Below, piece after piece: positions 42,970 through 51,668 of a DNA stretch of 64,000 bases (its first letter is position 1; each line of letters opens with the position of its first letter). Source of the DNA: Acidobacteriota bacterium (lineage in GTDB: Bacteria > Acidobacteriota > Terriglobia > Terriglobales > Acidobacteriaceae); NCBI GenBank assembly GCA_025359885.1, contig JANYDG010000077.1, forward strand, positions 43,605 through 107,604, in the 5' to 3' direction. The position numbers were made by a program, and so were the translations under genes. A model generated the notes under the pieces. The model was given only the letters and a program-made list of their open reading frames with translations, was not told the origin of the DNA and did no database searches.

Positions 42970-43842
42970 TCAGCCCGCCAATCCCATCCCGGCGAGCACG
43001 CCGCGCATGTAGGCGAAGCTCTTGATCATTCCGGGCAAGGGATCATCCTCGTGAATCTCGTATTCCAGATCCACAAATCCTTTATAGCCGATTGAGTTGA
43101 GGGCGGCGAAGATTGCGGGCACTGGTATCTTGCCATCGCCGACCGCTACCTGGCTTTCCTTGACTCGCGGATCTGCCAGGTCTTTGATGTGTACGTCGAG
43201 CAGGCGCGGCCCGGCGGCGTGAATGGCTGCGACAACGTCTGTGCCAGCCCGCGAAGTATGCCCTACGTCGATGCACAGGCCTATGCGCGGGTCCATTTTT
43301 TCAATGGCTTTGAGCACATCGAGGGGCGAGGGCCATTGCTTGTCTTCTGGCCCGTGGTTGTGGATGGCGAGGCGCAGGTCATACTCCTTGAGCAGACGCT
43401 CGACCATGGGCAAGGCCTCCCTGGTCGGGCTACCGGCGATGAGGCCGATGCCGGCCCGCTTGACGTAGGAGAGCCTGGCGCGAATGTCGGCTTCATCGGC
43501 CTTGGGAAAATAGATCACCCCGGCCGCGGTCAGCGTGACTCCTGCTGCCTTGTACGCATCGACGGCGGCCTGGGTTGCTTCCGGTGTGGTTGAGGGCAGG
43601 TGATCGTTTACGTCTTTGGCGTTGAGGGATGTTAGGTTCAACTGCTTGAGGAACTCGATGACATGGGCGCGATCGAACTTGTGGAAGGAATAACTCGCGA
43701 CGCCGAGCCGGATTTTTGCCGCTGAAGGCTGCGCGAGTGCAGTGGTTTGGCTGCCCAGATTCAATCCAGTGAGCGCACAGGCCGTCGCCCCTGCGACCAC
43801 GCCTGTGTGCAGGAACTTCCGCCGGTTCATTGCAGTTTGCAT
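42970..43842 (-). CDS. Tat-exported sugar phosphate isomerase/epimerase-like TIM barrel
   Basis: 290 residues from ATG 43842 (43830 is also possible). Tat signal NRRKFLHTGVVAGATACALTG. Barrel strands RLGVASYSFHKF, VTLTAAGVIYF, RLAIHNHGPEDKQWPSP, IGLCIDVGHTSRAG, LLDVHIKDL and GFVDLEYEI carry the metal ligands of the xylose-isomerase-like fold. Exported members of this superfamily occur beside Gfo/Idh/MocA genes and have been linked to keto-sugar chemistry. Divergent from a related gene with only 59 bp between starts. Confidence 0.83.
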   Translation of the reverse strand: MQTAMNRRKFLHTGVVAGATACALTGLNLGSQTTALAQPSAAKIRLGVASYSFHKFDRAHVIEFLKQLNLTSLNAKDVNDHLPSTTPEATQAAVDAYKAAGVTLTAAGVIYFPKADEADIRARLSYVKRAGIGLIAGSPTREALPMVERLLKEYDLRLAIHNHGPEDKQWPSPLDVLKAIEKMDPRIGLCIDVGHTSRAGTDVVAAIHAAGPRLLDVHIKDLADPRVKESQVAVGDGKIPVPAIFAALNSIGYKGFVDLEYEIHEDDPLPGMIKSFAYMRGVLAGMGLAG

Positions 43843-43901
43843 GGCAGCGATACTAAGATGGCTCAGCCTGGAATGTCCAATGATTCCTTGCAGGAGAAGC
43901 C

Positions 43902-44879
43902 ATGACCGCGCTAACCCGCCGCAAATTCGTCGCTGCCGGGGGAGTCGCAGCCTGTGCATTTTCGATGGACCCCAAGCTCCTGCGGGCGGCGGCAAAGATG
44001 CCCTTCAAGGTTGCGGTCATTACCGACGAAATCTCGCCGGACTTTGAGCATGCGTGCGCGGTGGCCGCCCATGACTTTGGTATGCAATGGGTTGAACTTC
44101 GCACGCTGTGGGGCAAAAACGTCACCAAGCTTGATGATGGGGAGATCGTCAAAGCCAACGCCATCCTCGACAAATACAAGTTGCGGGTCACGGACATTGC
44201 CAGCCCGTTGTTCAAAACCGACTTCCCGGGGGCTCCCCGCTCGAAGTCGAGCCCGCTTGTGGACCATGCGCAAGATGCCCACGGGGCAAGCTTTGCCTTC
44301 AAGGAGCAGGAGGAACTGCTCGAGCGGTGCATTGCGCTGGCCAGACAGTTCAAGACGAGCCGTATCCGCTGCTTCGACTTCTGGCGTTTGGACGACCAGG
44401 CTCCGTACCGCACGGCGATCAACGCGCAACTGATGCGGGCTGCTGAGACGGCCGGCAAGCACGACAAGATATTGGTTCTCGAGAATGAGTTTGAGTGCAA
44501 CACGGCTACTGCGCGGGAATCGGTGGCGACGCTGGCTGCCGTGACGAGCCCTCATCTGATGCTTAACTGGGACCCAGGCAACGCCGTTGCTCGCGGCGAA
44601 ACTGATGCTTTTCCCGAAGGATTTGCGCTTTTGCCCAAGCAGCGCATCGGCCACTGCCATGTGAAATGCGCGGTTCGCAAACCTGAAGTAAAAGCGGGCT
44701 TTGATTGGGCCGCAGTGGGGCAGGGGTTGCCGGATTGGGCGGCGCAGTTCCGCGCTCTCAAACATGCGGGCTATCGCGAAGCTGTGAGCCTTGAAACGCA
44801 CTGGACTGGCGGCGGCACTCCGGAAGCCTGTTCACGAATCAGCTGGGCGGGGATGAAGACGGCACTGGACCAAGGCTGA
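43902..44879 (+). CDS. Tat-exported TIM-barrel protein, second copy type
   Basis: 325 residues, AGGAG before the ATG. Tat signal TRRKFVAAGGVAACAF. Barrel motifs KVAVITDEISPDF, ILVLENEFECNT, LMLNWDPGNAVA, IGHCHVKCAV and AVSLETHW resemble xylose-isomerase-like enzymes, but the sequence differs clearly from its divergent neighbour, so it is not a recent duplicate. It is followed 54 bp later by a Tat Gfo/Idh/MocA gene on the same strand, probably one transcript. Confidence 0.83.
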   Translation: MTALTRRKFVAAGGVAACAFSMDPKLLRAAAKMPFKVAVITDEISPDFEHACAVAAHDFGMQWVELRTLWGKNVTKLDDGEIVKANAILDKYKLRVTDIASPLFKTDFPGAPRSKSSPLVDHAQDAHGASFAFKEQEELLERCIALARQFKTSRIRCFDFWRLDDQAPYRTAINAQLMRAAETAGKHDKILVLENEFECNTATARESVATLAAVTSPHLMLNWDPGNAVARGETDAFPEGFALLPKQRIGHCHVKCAVRKPEVKAGFDWAAVGQGLPDWAAQFRALKHAGYREAVSLETHWTGGGTPEACSRISWAGMKTALDQG

Positions 44880-44933
44880 ATTCACGCCAGTTTTTTCCGC
44901 ATTCGAGACCTATCCACACCTGAGGAATATCCA

Positions 44934-46163
44934 ATGAACCGTCGCAGCTTTCTCGCCGCCGCTACCACGACTGCCGCCGTTTCCCTGGCTCCCGCCCGGG
45001 TACTCGGGGCAAACAACCGCCTTCGCCTGGGCATCATCGGCGCGGGCAGCCGCGGCCAGGAAGACATGCGCGCAGCCCTCGCCCTGCCCGACGTCGAGTT
45101 TGTCGCTGTTGCTGATGTCTACTCCCGCCATCGCGATGAGGCCCACGCCCTCGCCCCCGGAGCCCAGCTTTACGACGATCCCCGCAAGCTGCTTGACCGG
45201 CACGACATTGACGGCGTCATTGTCGCGAGCCCACTCTTTCTGCACTCCCGTCACTTTCTCGACACAATTGCCAGCGGCAAAGATCTCTATTGCGAAAAAA
45301 CGATGACCTGGTCAATTCCCGAGGCCATCACCTGCCGCCAGGCTGCCGCCGCCTCAAAGCAGGTGATCCAGATCGGCCTGCAGCATGAGAGCGAGGGCAC
45401 GCACGCCGACGCCCAGCAGTGGGTGAGGCAGGGTCTGCCTGGCAAGATCACCATGGTCGAGGCGTGGATGAGCCGCAACAGCCCGCACGGCCAGGGGCAG
45501 TGGCTCAGGCCAATTCCGGCCGACTGCGACCCCCAGCATGTCGGCTGGGACCTCTTCCTCAATGATCGCCCTCAAGAAGCTTTCAATGGCCACCGCTTCA
45601 TCAACTGGCGGCTCTTCTGGGAGTTCTCCGGCGGCAACGTCACGGAAAACATGGTTCACCAGATTGCCTGGATCATCACTGTCCTCGGCCTGAAGGAACC
45701 CCTCGCCGCCACGATGGCCGGCGGGGTTTTCTCTGAAAAGGATGGCCGCCAGGTGCCCGACACCATCGCCGTCACGCTGGAGTTTCCCGACCTCACGGTG
45801 CTTTGGCAATCTACCTTCTCCAACAGCCGCTATGGCTTAGGCGAAAGGTTTCTGGGCTCGGATGGCACGATTGAACACATCAGCGGCTCAACGAATATGG
45901 TCACGGGCAAGTCTGAATCCTCGCTCAACTTCTATCCGGAAAAGATCAACAGTCCCAACGGCGCATTGCGGAGCGGGTCGGCGAAGGGAGTTGACCACAT
46001 GCAGAACTGGTTTGACTGCATGCGGAGCCGCAAACAGCAGACCAACGCCCCGGTCGAAACCGGCTACCTCTCTGCTGTTGCGGCGCACATGGCCAACCTT
46101 GCCTACCGCCAGCAACGCCGCATCACCTGGGAAGAAGCCAAGTCGATCCAGCCTGGGTACTGA
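44934..46163 (+). CDS. Tat-exported Gfo/Idh/MocA-family oxidoreductase
   Basis: 409 residues with GAGGAATATCCA before the ATG. Tat signal NRRSFLAAATTTAAVSLAPA. Rossmann start RLGIIGAGSRGQEDMRAAL; the usual EKP is EKTM here, keeping the lysine but not the proline. The C-terminal domain includes HVGWDLFLNDRPQEAFNGHRF and GGNVTENMVHQIAW. Probably acts with the upstream barrel protein on an exported sugar substrate. Copy 2 of the palindromic element begins two bases after its stop. Confidence 0.87.
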   Translation: MNRRSFLAAATTTAAVSLAPARVLGANNRLRLGIIGAGSRGQEDMRAALALPDVEFVAVADVYSRHRDEAHALAPGAQLYDDPRKLLDRHDIDGVIVASPLFLHSRHFLDTIASGKDLYCEKTMTWSIPEAITCRQAAAASKQVIQIGLQHESEGTHADAQQWVRQGLPGKITMVEAWMSRNSPHGQGQWLRPIPADCDPQHVGWDLFLNDRPQEAFNGHRFINWRLFWEFSGGNVTENMVHQIAWIITVLGLKEPLAATMAGGVFSEKDGRQVPDTIAVTLEFPDLTVLWQSTFSNSRYGLGERFLGSDGTIEHISGSTNMVTGKSESSLNFYPEKINSPNGALRSGSAKGVDHMQNWFDCMRSRKQQTNAPVETGYLSAVAAHMANLAYRQQRRITWEEAKSIQPGY

Positions 46164-46164
46164 G

Positions 46165-46273
46165 GCATTTTCAGGAATTCTGGGAAGTCTCTCGCTGGGG
46201 TGAGGTTGTATTTTCCTGATGAAAAATCCAGTGAACAGGCCCTAATTCGGTCTACACCAATTCTGAAAATGCT
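46165..46273. repeat. Dispersed palindromic element, copy 2
   Basis: GCATTTTCAGGAAT at the left and ATTCTGAAAATGC at the right (one base shorter than the ideal complement), with inner TGATGAAAAATCCAGT shared with copy 1. Both copies span 109-110 bp and align with only single-base gaps. Fills the gap between two convergent genes. Confidence 0.8.
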
Positions 46274-46307
46274 CTCGTTGCTGGCACTGTTGTGGCGGGA
46301 GCGATCA

Positions 46308-47471
46308 TTACCGGAAAAGATGGGGCACGAACCGGCTGATGTTGGTGGTGATGAGGCCCTCTGACTCGCGGATACCCATGCCGGCCGGTTCGCCATCCAC
46401 CAGCCAGCTGCCGATCACCGCGGTGCGGCCATCGGCCTGCGCCAGCGGGGCCAGTGCCTGGTAGACACAGGCCTCATCGGGCGTCGCAGCCGGGTTTGCC
46501 CCCTCGGCCTGCGCCCAGTTTCGAAACACCGTGATGCCCCCGCCCTCGCGCCCAAAGAACGGCTTCCGCACATAATTCTGCAGGTTGCGGGGGCCGCCCA
46601 GGTAGGTTGGCAGCAGCAGTTCGTGATTCGGATAGAGCTCCCACAAGATAGCGAGCAGCGCCTTGTTTGACCACATCATCTTCCAGATTGGCTCAATCCA
46701 CTGGGTCATTCCGGGGCGGGCCTTTTGCTGCCGGGCGTTCATCGTCCCAAGGGCATGCTCGGCAAAGGACTCTGCCAGCAGCCACTCCCAGGGGTAGAGC
46801 TTGAACAGGGTCTGAATCGCGGACTCGTGCAGGTCGACAAAGCAATGCTTCTTCTCGTCCCAGCCGATCTCGTGCATCGTCAGTTCAGTGGTCTGCAGCC
46901 CTGCCTGCTGGGCTGTGTCGCGCAGATAGGTTACGGTCATCGCGTCTTCTTCTGCCCCATCATGGGCAAAGCAGACGGGCTGCGCTACGTAGGGTGCAAG
47001 GTCCTTCCACTTGGCTACGAGCTTTTCATGCAGGGAGTTGAACTGGTCTTCGCGGGGGAAGCAGTCTTCGAGCCAGTACCATTGCGCGACGGCTGCCTCA
47101 ACGAGCGCTGTGGGAGTGTCGGCGTTGTACTCCAGCAGCTTGATCTGGCGCCCATCATAAGCGAGGTCAAGCCGGCCGTAGAGTGCTGGTGGCTCGCTTT
47201 GCCAGGTCTGCCGGATGTGCTCTGCGGCTGCGGCAGGAATCTGCATGCGGCTGAGCCAGTCGCGCTCCAGAATCACGTCTCCGGCAGCCAGCGCGAGCCG
47301 CTGAATCTCGGCAGTTGCGGCCTCCAATCGGTCTACTTCGGAAGCTGAGAACTCCCAGTAAGCTGATTCATCCCAGTAGGGGCTGCCGTTCTCGAGGGTG
47401 TGGAAGGTGAGCCCGACTTTTTCTACGTGTGACTGCCAGTTTGGGCGAGGAGCGATGCTGTGACGGCGCAT
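46308..47471 (-). CDS. Glutathionylspermidine-synthase-like ATP-grasp protein (YgiC type)
   Basis: 387 residues, the length of stand-alone YgiC/YjfC-like members of the GSP_synth family. Blocks ALYGRLDLAYDGRQIKLLEYNADTPTALVEA, EWLLAESF, NKALLAILWELYPNHELLLPTY, KPFFGREGGGI and GSWLVDGEPAGMGIRES match the ATP-grasp ligase fold. Stand-alone copies lack the amidase domain of E. coli Gss, and their substrate is unsettled. Its ATG overlaps the stop of a small lipoprotein gene by one base, mirroring ygiB-ygiC. Confidence 0.87.
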   Translation of the reverse strand: MRRHSIAPRPNWQSHVEKVGLTFHTLENGSPYWDESAYWEFSASEVDRLEAATAEIQRLALAAGDVILERDWLSRMQIPAAAAEHIRQTWQSEPPALYGRLDLAYDGRQIKLLEYNADTPTALVEAAVAQWYWLEDCFPREDQFNSLHEKLVAKWKDLAPYVAQPVCFAHDGAEEDAMTVTYLRDTAQQAGLQTTELTMHEIGWDEKKHCFVDLHESAIQTLFKLYPWEWLLAESFAEHALGTMNARQQKARPGMTQWIEPIWKMMWSNKALLAILWELYPNHELLLPTYLGGPRNLQNYVRKPFFGREGGGITVFRNWAQAEGANPAATPDEACVYQALAPLAQADGRTAVIGSWLVDGEPAGMGIRESEGLITTNISRFVPHLFR

Positions 47472-47752
47472 TACTCGCCCCCGCTGTGACTGCCGCCATG
47501 GCCAAAGCCGCCCCGGCTCACGCTGCCGCCTACGACGGTGTCGCCAAATCGGCCGCCGTTCGACCCACCATACATGTAGTGGTACCCATACCCACCGCTG
47601 CCATGCCCACCACCTGAATACGCCTCACAGTTGGAGTCGGGCGCGAGGCGGTTCTGGCCGTCCACACAGTGGCGCGGGTCATCGTGGCACCCAATGGAGG
47701 CAAGGGCTACAGCGGCCAGCAAGGTGAGCGGAACTTCACGAGATTTGCGCAT
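47471..47752 (-). CDS. Small lipoprotein, YgiB-like, coupled to the ygiC-like gene
   Basis: 93 residues. Lipoprotein signal with ASIGC (Cys22), a short cysteine motif HCVDGQNRLAPDSNC like that of DUF1190/YgiB proteins, and a long glycine/serine/histidine/tyrosine-rich tail. Its TAA shares one base with the next gene's ATG (TAATG), so they are co-translated. The tail is of the kind found in surface or adhesive proteins, but no function can be assigned. Confidence 0.72.
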   Translation of the reverse strand: MRKSREVPLTLLAAVALASIGCHDDPRHCVDGQNRLAPDSNCEAYSGGGHGSGGYGYHYMYGGSNGGRFGDTVVGGSVSRGGFGHGGSHSGGE

Positions 47753-47861
47753 AAAGGGCTAACAGCGATGCTGCCAGAGATTCACGCGTAACACAAGCGA
47801 ACCGCGGTATGTACGAACTGGAAAACAGCTGCAGCGCGGATAGCCTAAAATGGGTCCACTC

Positions 47862-48974
47862 ATGGAACCAATCACCCACCTGCTCACTGGAGCCTGCATC
47901 GGTCGGGCTGGCCTGAATCGCCGTACCGCGTATGCCACCCTTGCTGCTGTTCTCGCTGCCGAGGCCCCGGATATTGACGTGGTTTGGTCACTGCGCGGCC
48001 CGGTGGAGAGCTTTGCCCACCATCGCGGAATCACCCATACGTTGATTGCCTCCCCGGTGATCGCGCTTGCCGTTACGGGCTGCGTCTGGCTGATTCATCG
48101 ATTTGTACCGCTGCGCAAGAGCATGACCGCACCGCAGCCGATCAACTGGCTCTGGATTTTCGTTTCTGCGCTGATTTCATGCCTCAGCCACCTGTTGCTC
48201 GACTGGACGAACAACTACGGGCTGCGCCCCTTCTTCCCCTTCAATGCCCGCTGGTACTCGGGCGATCTTGTTTTTATCGCTGAACCAGTTCTCTGGGTCA
48301 TGCTGGTCGGGGCGGTTGTGCTGCCCGCTTTATTCGGCCTGGCCGACCGCGAAGTCGGTGCGCGCCGGACTCACTTCCGCGGGCGCGGCCTGGCTACCGC
48401 AGCCCTCATTGGCATGGCGCTGCTCTGGTGCTGGCGCTGGGCTGAACATGCCCAGGCCCACACCCTCGTCGAAGCGGCGCTGGTCACTCCCACACCTGCC
48501 CGCCGCATCGCCCTGATGCCCTATCCTGGCAACCCGTGGCGCTGGCACGCGCTGCTTGAAACCGACACCACCTGGCAGACTGCCGAGGTTGACACCCGCT
48601 CTGGCCTGGTCGAGAGCGATGCGCGCATCAACTCCCTCTTCAAGCCAGCCCCCACAGCAGCCTCTGAAGCGGCTCGCCGCACTCGCCTGGGGCAGGTTTA
48701 TCTTGATTGGGCCCAGTGGCCCGTGGTGCATGATCTCGGCCCGCAACCGATCCCCGGCACGGCCCCGCCGCAGCTTCCAGTGGGGCGCGCCTGGTCTGCC
48801 GTCGAATTCAGTGACCTGCGCTTTGCCTACCCGTTTCTCAGCCCTCGCATGGCCAACTCCGCCAACCAAAGCCTCGAAGACTCCCTCGCCCGGTCGGCAC
48901 TCTCGGGCGGCGTTTACATTGTCGATGGTCACGAAGACGCAGGCCAGTTTCTCAACGGCAGGGAGCAGAAGTAG
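47862..48974 (+). CDS. Membrane-bound metal-dependent hydrolase (YdjM family)
   Basis: 370 residues from ATG 47862. The track's ATG (47850) lies inside the -10-like TAAAAT and is less likely. MEPITHLLTGACIGRAGL, EAPDIDVVW and HHRGITHTL carry the His/Asp residues of the YdjM/LexA-regulated hydrolase family. Four or so membrane helices follow, then a soluble C-terminal domain of unknown fold (about 200-370). Such proteins are inner-membrane hydrolases with unknown substrates. TAAAAT ten bases upstream suggests a nearly leaderless mRNA. Confidence 0.8.
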   Translation: MEPITHLLTGACIGRAGLNRRTAYATLAAVLAAEAPDIDVVWSLRGPVESFAHHRGITHTLIASPVIALAVTGCVWLIHRFVPLRKSMTAPQPINWLWIFVSALISCLSHLLLDWTNNYGLRPFFPFNARWYSGDLVFIAEPVLWVMLVGAVVLPALFGLADREVGARRTHFRGRGLATAALIGMALLWCWRWAEHAQAHTLVEAALVTPTPARRIALMPYPGNPWRWHALLETDTTWQTAEVDTRSGLVESDARINSLFKPAPTAASEAARRTRLGQVYLDWAQWPVVHDLGPQPIPGTAPPQLPVGRAWSAVEFSDLRFAYPFLSPRMANSANQSLEDSLARSALSGGVYIVDGHEDAGQFLNGREQK

Positions 48975-49046
48975 CCGCCCGCGTTCTTAACGAACTCTTT
49001 TTGAAATCAAGTCACAAGAAAAATTGATGCCATCAACAGGTAAAAG

Positions 49047-49075
49047 TTGACCCCCGCCGGTTTGCTCCGCAAAAT
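49047..49075 (+). promoter_or_regulatory. Candidate promoter for the DUF6580-like gene
   Basis: TTGACC and CAAAAT separated by 17 bp, about 55 bp before the ATG. Confidence 0.4.
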
Positions 49076-49131
49076 GGAGAGAGCGTTCCGGCCATTTCTG
49101 AACGATCTTTCGAAAGTCCTCTGAGGTTTCA

Positions 49132-49680
49132 ATGCCCGCATACCTGCTTCTGCTCGCCGCTCTACTGAGCCGCGTCGTTCCCCACTCCGGCTGGTTCGGA
49201 TTCACGGCTGTCGGTGGCTCGCTGCTTTACTTTGGCGCGCGCCGCAGCTTCCGCGAGATGCTGCTGCCGATGGCCGCCCTCGCAGGCGTTGACTACTTCC
49301 TCACGACCCGCGTTTATGGCTATGACTTTGCCTGGCAGTCGTACATGGTCACCTGGGCGTGGTACGGCGCCGCTATCGTTCTCGGCCGTATTCTGCTCAC
49401 CGAGCGCGCCTCTACGCTGCGCGTCGCCTCGGCTGCGCTGCTTGGCCCGACCTCTTTCTTTCTTGCCTCGAACTACGCGGTCTGGCTTGAATCCAGCCAC
49501 CCTGGCGGCATGTACGCGCCGAGTATGAGCGGCCTGCTGACCTGCTTTGCCGTTGGACTGCCCTTTTATGGCCGCGACATACTCTCGACTGGTCTGGTAC
49601 TCGCTATTGCCTTCGGTGTTCCGGCCACCGTCCGCCATTTTCAAACGGGTGACGCCGGTGCATCGGTATCCATCCGGTAA
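49132..49680 (+). CDS. Conserved membrane protein, DUF6580-like
   Basis: 182 residues with four to five hydrophobic segments. MPAYLLLLAALLSRVVPH...FTAVGGSLLYFGARRS and the VTWAWYG motif are what I recall for DUF6580, a family frequent in Acidobacteriota. It resembles small ECF-transporter S components in helix pattern, but no ligand motif is visible and no ECF ATPase is nearby. GAGG precedes the ATG. Confidence 0.7.
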   Translation: MPAYLLLLAALLSRVVPHSGWFGFTAVGGSLLYFGARRSFREMLLPMAALAGVDYFLTTRVYGYDFAWQSYMVTWAWYGAAIVLGRILLTERASTLRVASAALLGPTSFFLASNYAVWLESSHPGGMYAPSMSGLLTCFAVGLPFYGRDILSTGLVLAIAFGVPATVRHFQTGDAGASVSIR

Positions 49681-49776
49681 GCCGGGTGCCCCCTGTCTTG
49701 AGTTTGAGATGGGTGATCGAGGCGAGGCAAAGACTTATTCCCCCAACCACAGCCCAATTTGCGATACTGGTACGTC

Positions 49777-50442
49777 ATGCCCATCGAAAACCTCCAACAA
49801 GCCGCCCAGCAGATCGCCAGCCTCCTGAATTCTGTCGTCAAGCTCGGCGGCCTCAAGCTCAAGTACCGCATCAGCGCCAGCGCCCCGCCTGAGGGTGCTG
49901 ACCCGGCTCTTGTCGCAAGTGGCGCGCAGATTATCAATGTCGATCTCAGCGGAGCTGACGCCCCTCTGCTTACGCAGCGCGGCGGCGAACTCCTCCGCTC
50001 GCTCGAGCACATCGCTGCGCAGATCCTTCGCCTTGACCTTCGCGAGCAGGACCTGGTCAGCTTTGACGCGCTGAACTTCAAGGCTTTGCGGCAGCAGGAG
50101 ATCCAGCTTACCGCCGATGCCGCTGCGGAGCGCGTGCGCCAATCCGGCACCCCTTACAGCTTTCCTCCGACCAACTCCCGTGAGCGGCGCATGCTGCATC
50201 TCGCGTTCAAATCGATTGAAGACGTGGAGACCGCGTCGATTGGCGAAGGCCAGGAGCGGTACCTGGTGGTCTATCCCAAAGGCCGCACCGACCTGCCGGC
50301 ACCTATCCCGGTGATGCCTCAGCGCACCGGATTTGGTGACCGCGGCGGCAGACGGGACGACCGCGGAGGCCGTGGTGACAGAGGCGACAGGGGACCTCGG
50401 CGTGACGACCGCCCACGACGCGATGGTGGATACAACCGCTAG
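49777..50442 (+). CDS. R3H-domain nucleic-acid-binding protein with RGG-like tail
   Basis: 221 residues from ATG 49777; the track's TTG start lies in the promoter. A KH-like region (about 1-110) is followed by an R3H domain (about 125-170) with RERRMLHLAFKSIEDVETAS, as in Jag/KhpB proteins that bind single-stranded RNA. The last 40 residues are RGD/RGG-rich (GDRGGRRDDRGGRGDRGDRG), typical of disordered RNA-binding tails. TGCGATACT eight bases before the ATG predicts a leaderless mRNA. Confidence 0.78.
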   Translation: MPIENLQQAAQQIASLLNSVVKLGGLKLKYRISASAPPEGADPALVASGAQIINVDLSGADAPLLTQRGGELLRSLEHIAAQILRLDLREQDLVSFDALNFKALRQQEIQLTADAAAERVRQSGTPYSFPPTNSRERRMLHLAFKSIEDVETASIGEGQERYLVVYPKGRTDLPAPIPVMPQRTGFGDRGGRRDDRGGRGDRGDRGPRRDDRPRRDGGYNR

Positions 50443-50528
50443 CAAGAAACAGAGGTTTGTCATCCTGAACGAAGGGAAGGACCTGTTTTTCAGACTCTAC
50501 ACTCGAAACTTCACACTCAAACTCGCCT

Positions 50529-50750
50529 TCACAGCCGCTTCCGCAGTCCTTCAACGACAAAGTAGCCAATGACCGCCGCAATCACGGCTATCCCAAAATT
50601 AATCCATGTGAATATATCCGCGAGCGCCCACAGCAGCCCTCGGCCCTGGGCCGCGCCGGAGTGGTCGAACTCGCCCATCAGCAGATTTGAATAAAACAAA
50701 AAAATGATGAAGCCGACCTCAGTCAGCGCCCGGCCAAGATTCTTGCTCAT
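50529..50750 (-). CDS. Small conserved-looking membrane protein
   Basis: 73 residues with two hydrophobic helices (EVGFIIFLFYSNLLMG and INFGIAVIAAVIGYFVVEGL) and a basic C-terminus. AAGGTGGGTGT precedes the ATG, a fair ribosome site. I do not recognise the family. It is convergent with the R3H gene and divergent from the M50 protease. Confidence 0.65.
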   Translation of the reverse strand: MSKNLGRALTEVGFIIFLFYSNLLMGEFDHSGAAQGRGLLWALADIFTWINFGIAVIAAVIGYFVVEGLRKRL

Positions 50751-50872
50751 ACACCCACCTTATCCCGCACTGAGCGCCGGGGCCAAACACTTTCCGCAGC
50801 AGCTTCAGTGTGCCCCGCCATGCTAACCTGAGCCAAACCCCGTGCAGGGCTCGCGCCTCAGGAGAAACGTCT

Positions 50873-51598
50873 TTGCAAGCATCCGGCATCCAGCTCGTCG
50901 TCGCGCTTTACCAGTTCGTCATTCTCATTTTTTCCCTCTCCTGTCACGAGTGCGCCCACGCCTGGATGGCCTCTCGCCTGGGCGATCAGACGGCGCGCAT
51001 GCAGGGCCGCGTGACGCTGAACCCGATCAAGCATATTGACCCCATAGGAACCCTGCTTTTTCCGGCGCTGATGATTTTTGGCCCCGTGATGGGCATAGGC
51101 GGAGCCGGCATGATGATTGGCTGGGCCAAGCCGACCCCGGTGCTCACGCGCAATTTCAAGCACATTCGCCGTGACGACAATCTGACGACGCTGGCCGGGC
51201 CGGCCTCGAACCTGCTGCTCGTTTTCGCCTCTTTTGCCCTTCTCGTCCTGCTGATCGTTGCCATCCCCGGCGGCCACGACGCGGTGATTAACGCGACCAA
51301 CATGGAAATCGACCTCAGCTCGCAGACCGCTCCCCAGGCGCTGGCCCTGCTGGGGTGGCTGATGATTGAGGTCAACATCGCGCTGATGGTCTTTAATCTG
51401 CTGCCCATTCCACCGCTGGATGGCAGCCACGTGCTGCGCAACATGCTGCCTTATAACGCACTGGCCACCTACGACCAGTTTGCCCGCTATGGATTCTTTC
51501 TCATCCTCATCCTGGGCCGCTACGTTGTCGGTTTCTTTATGGAGCCAATTCTCCACGTCGTCATCAGCGCCCTTATCCTGTTCCTCCGCATCCGGTAA
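50873..51598 (+). CDS. Site-2-protease-family (M50) intramembrane metalloprotease
   Basis: 241 residues from a TTG placed after AGGAGAAACGTC; the track's upstream start lacks support. Six or so membrane helices. The zinc site HECAHAW (HExxH) lies in the first helix and NLLPIPPLDGSH (the NPDG-type motif) in the later one, with NPIKHIDPIGTLLFP typical of the short rhomboid-like S2P group. Such proteases cut membrane proteins, often anti-sigma factors. No obvious substrate lies beside it. Confidence 0.88.
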   Translation: MQASGIQLVVALYQFVILIFSLSCHECAHAWMASRLGDQTARMQGRVTLNPIKHIDPIGTLLFPALMIFGPVMGIGGAGMMIGWAKPTPVLTRNFKHIRRDDNLTTLAGPASNLLLVFASFALLVLLIVAIPGGHDAVINATNMEIDLSSQTAPQALALLGWLMIEVNIALMVFNLLPIPPLDGSHVLRNMLPYNALATYDQFARYGFFLILILGRYVVGFFMEPILHVVISALILFLRIR

Positions 51599-51668
51599 GG
51601 CTGCGTATCACGGGCGCAGTCTCGACTTGCAAACCACGCCGGCGATGCGCGACTCTTGCAGGGACGCC

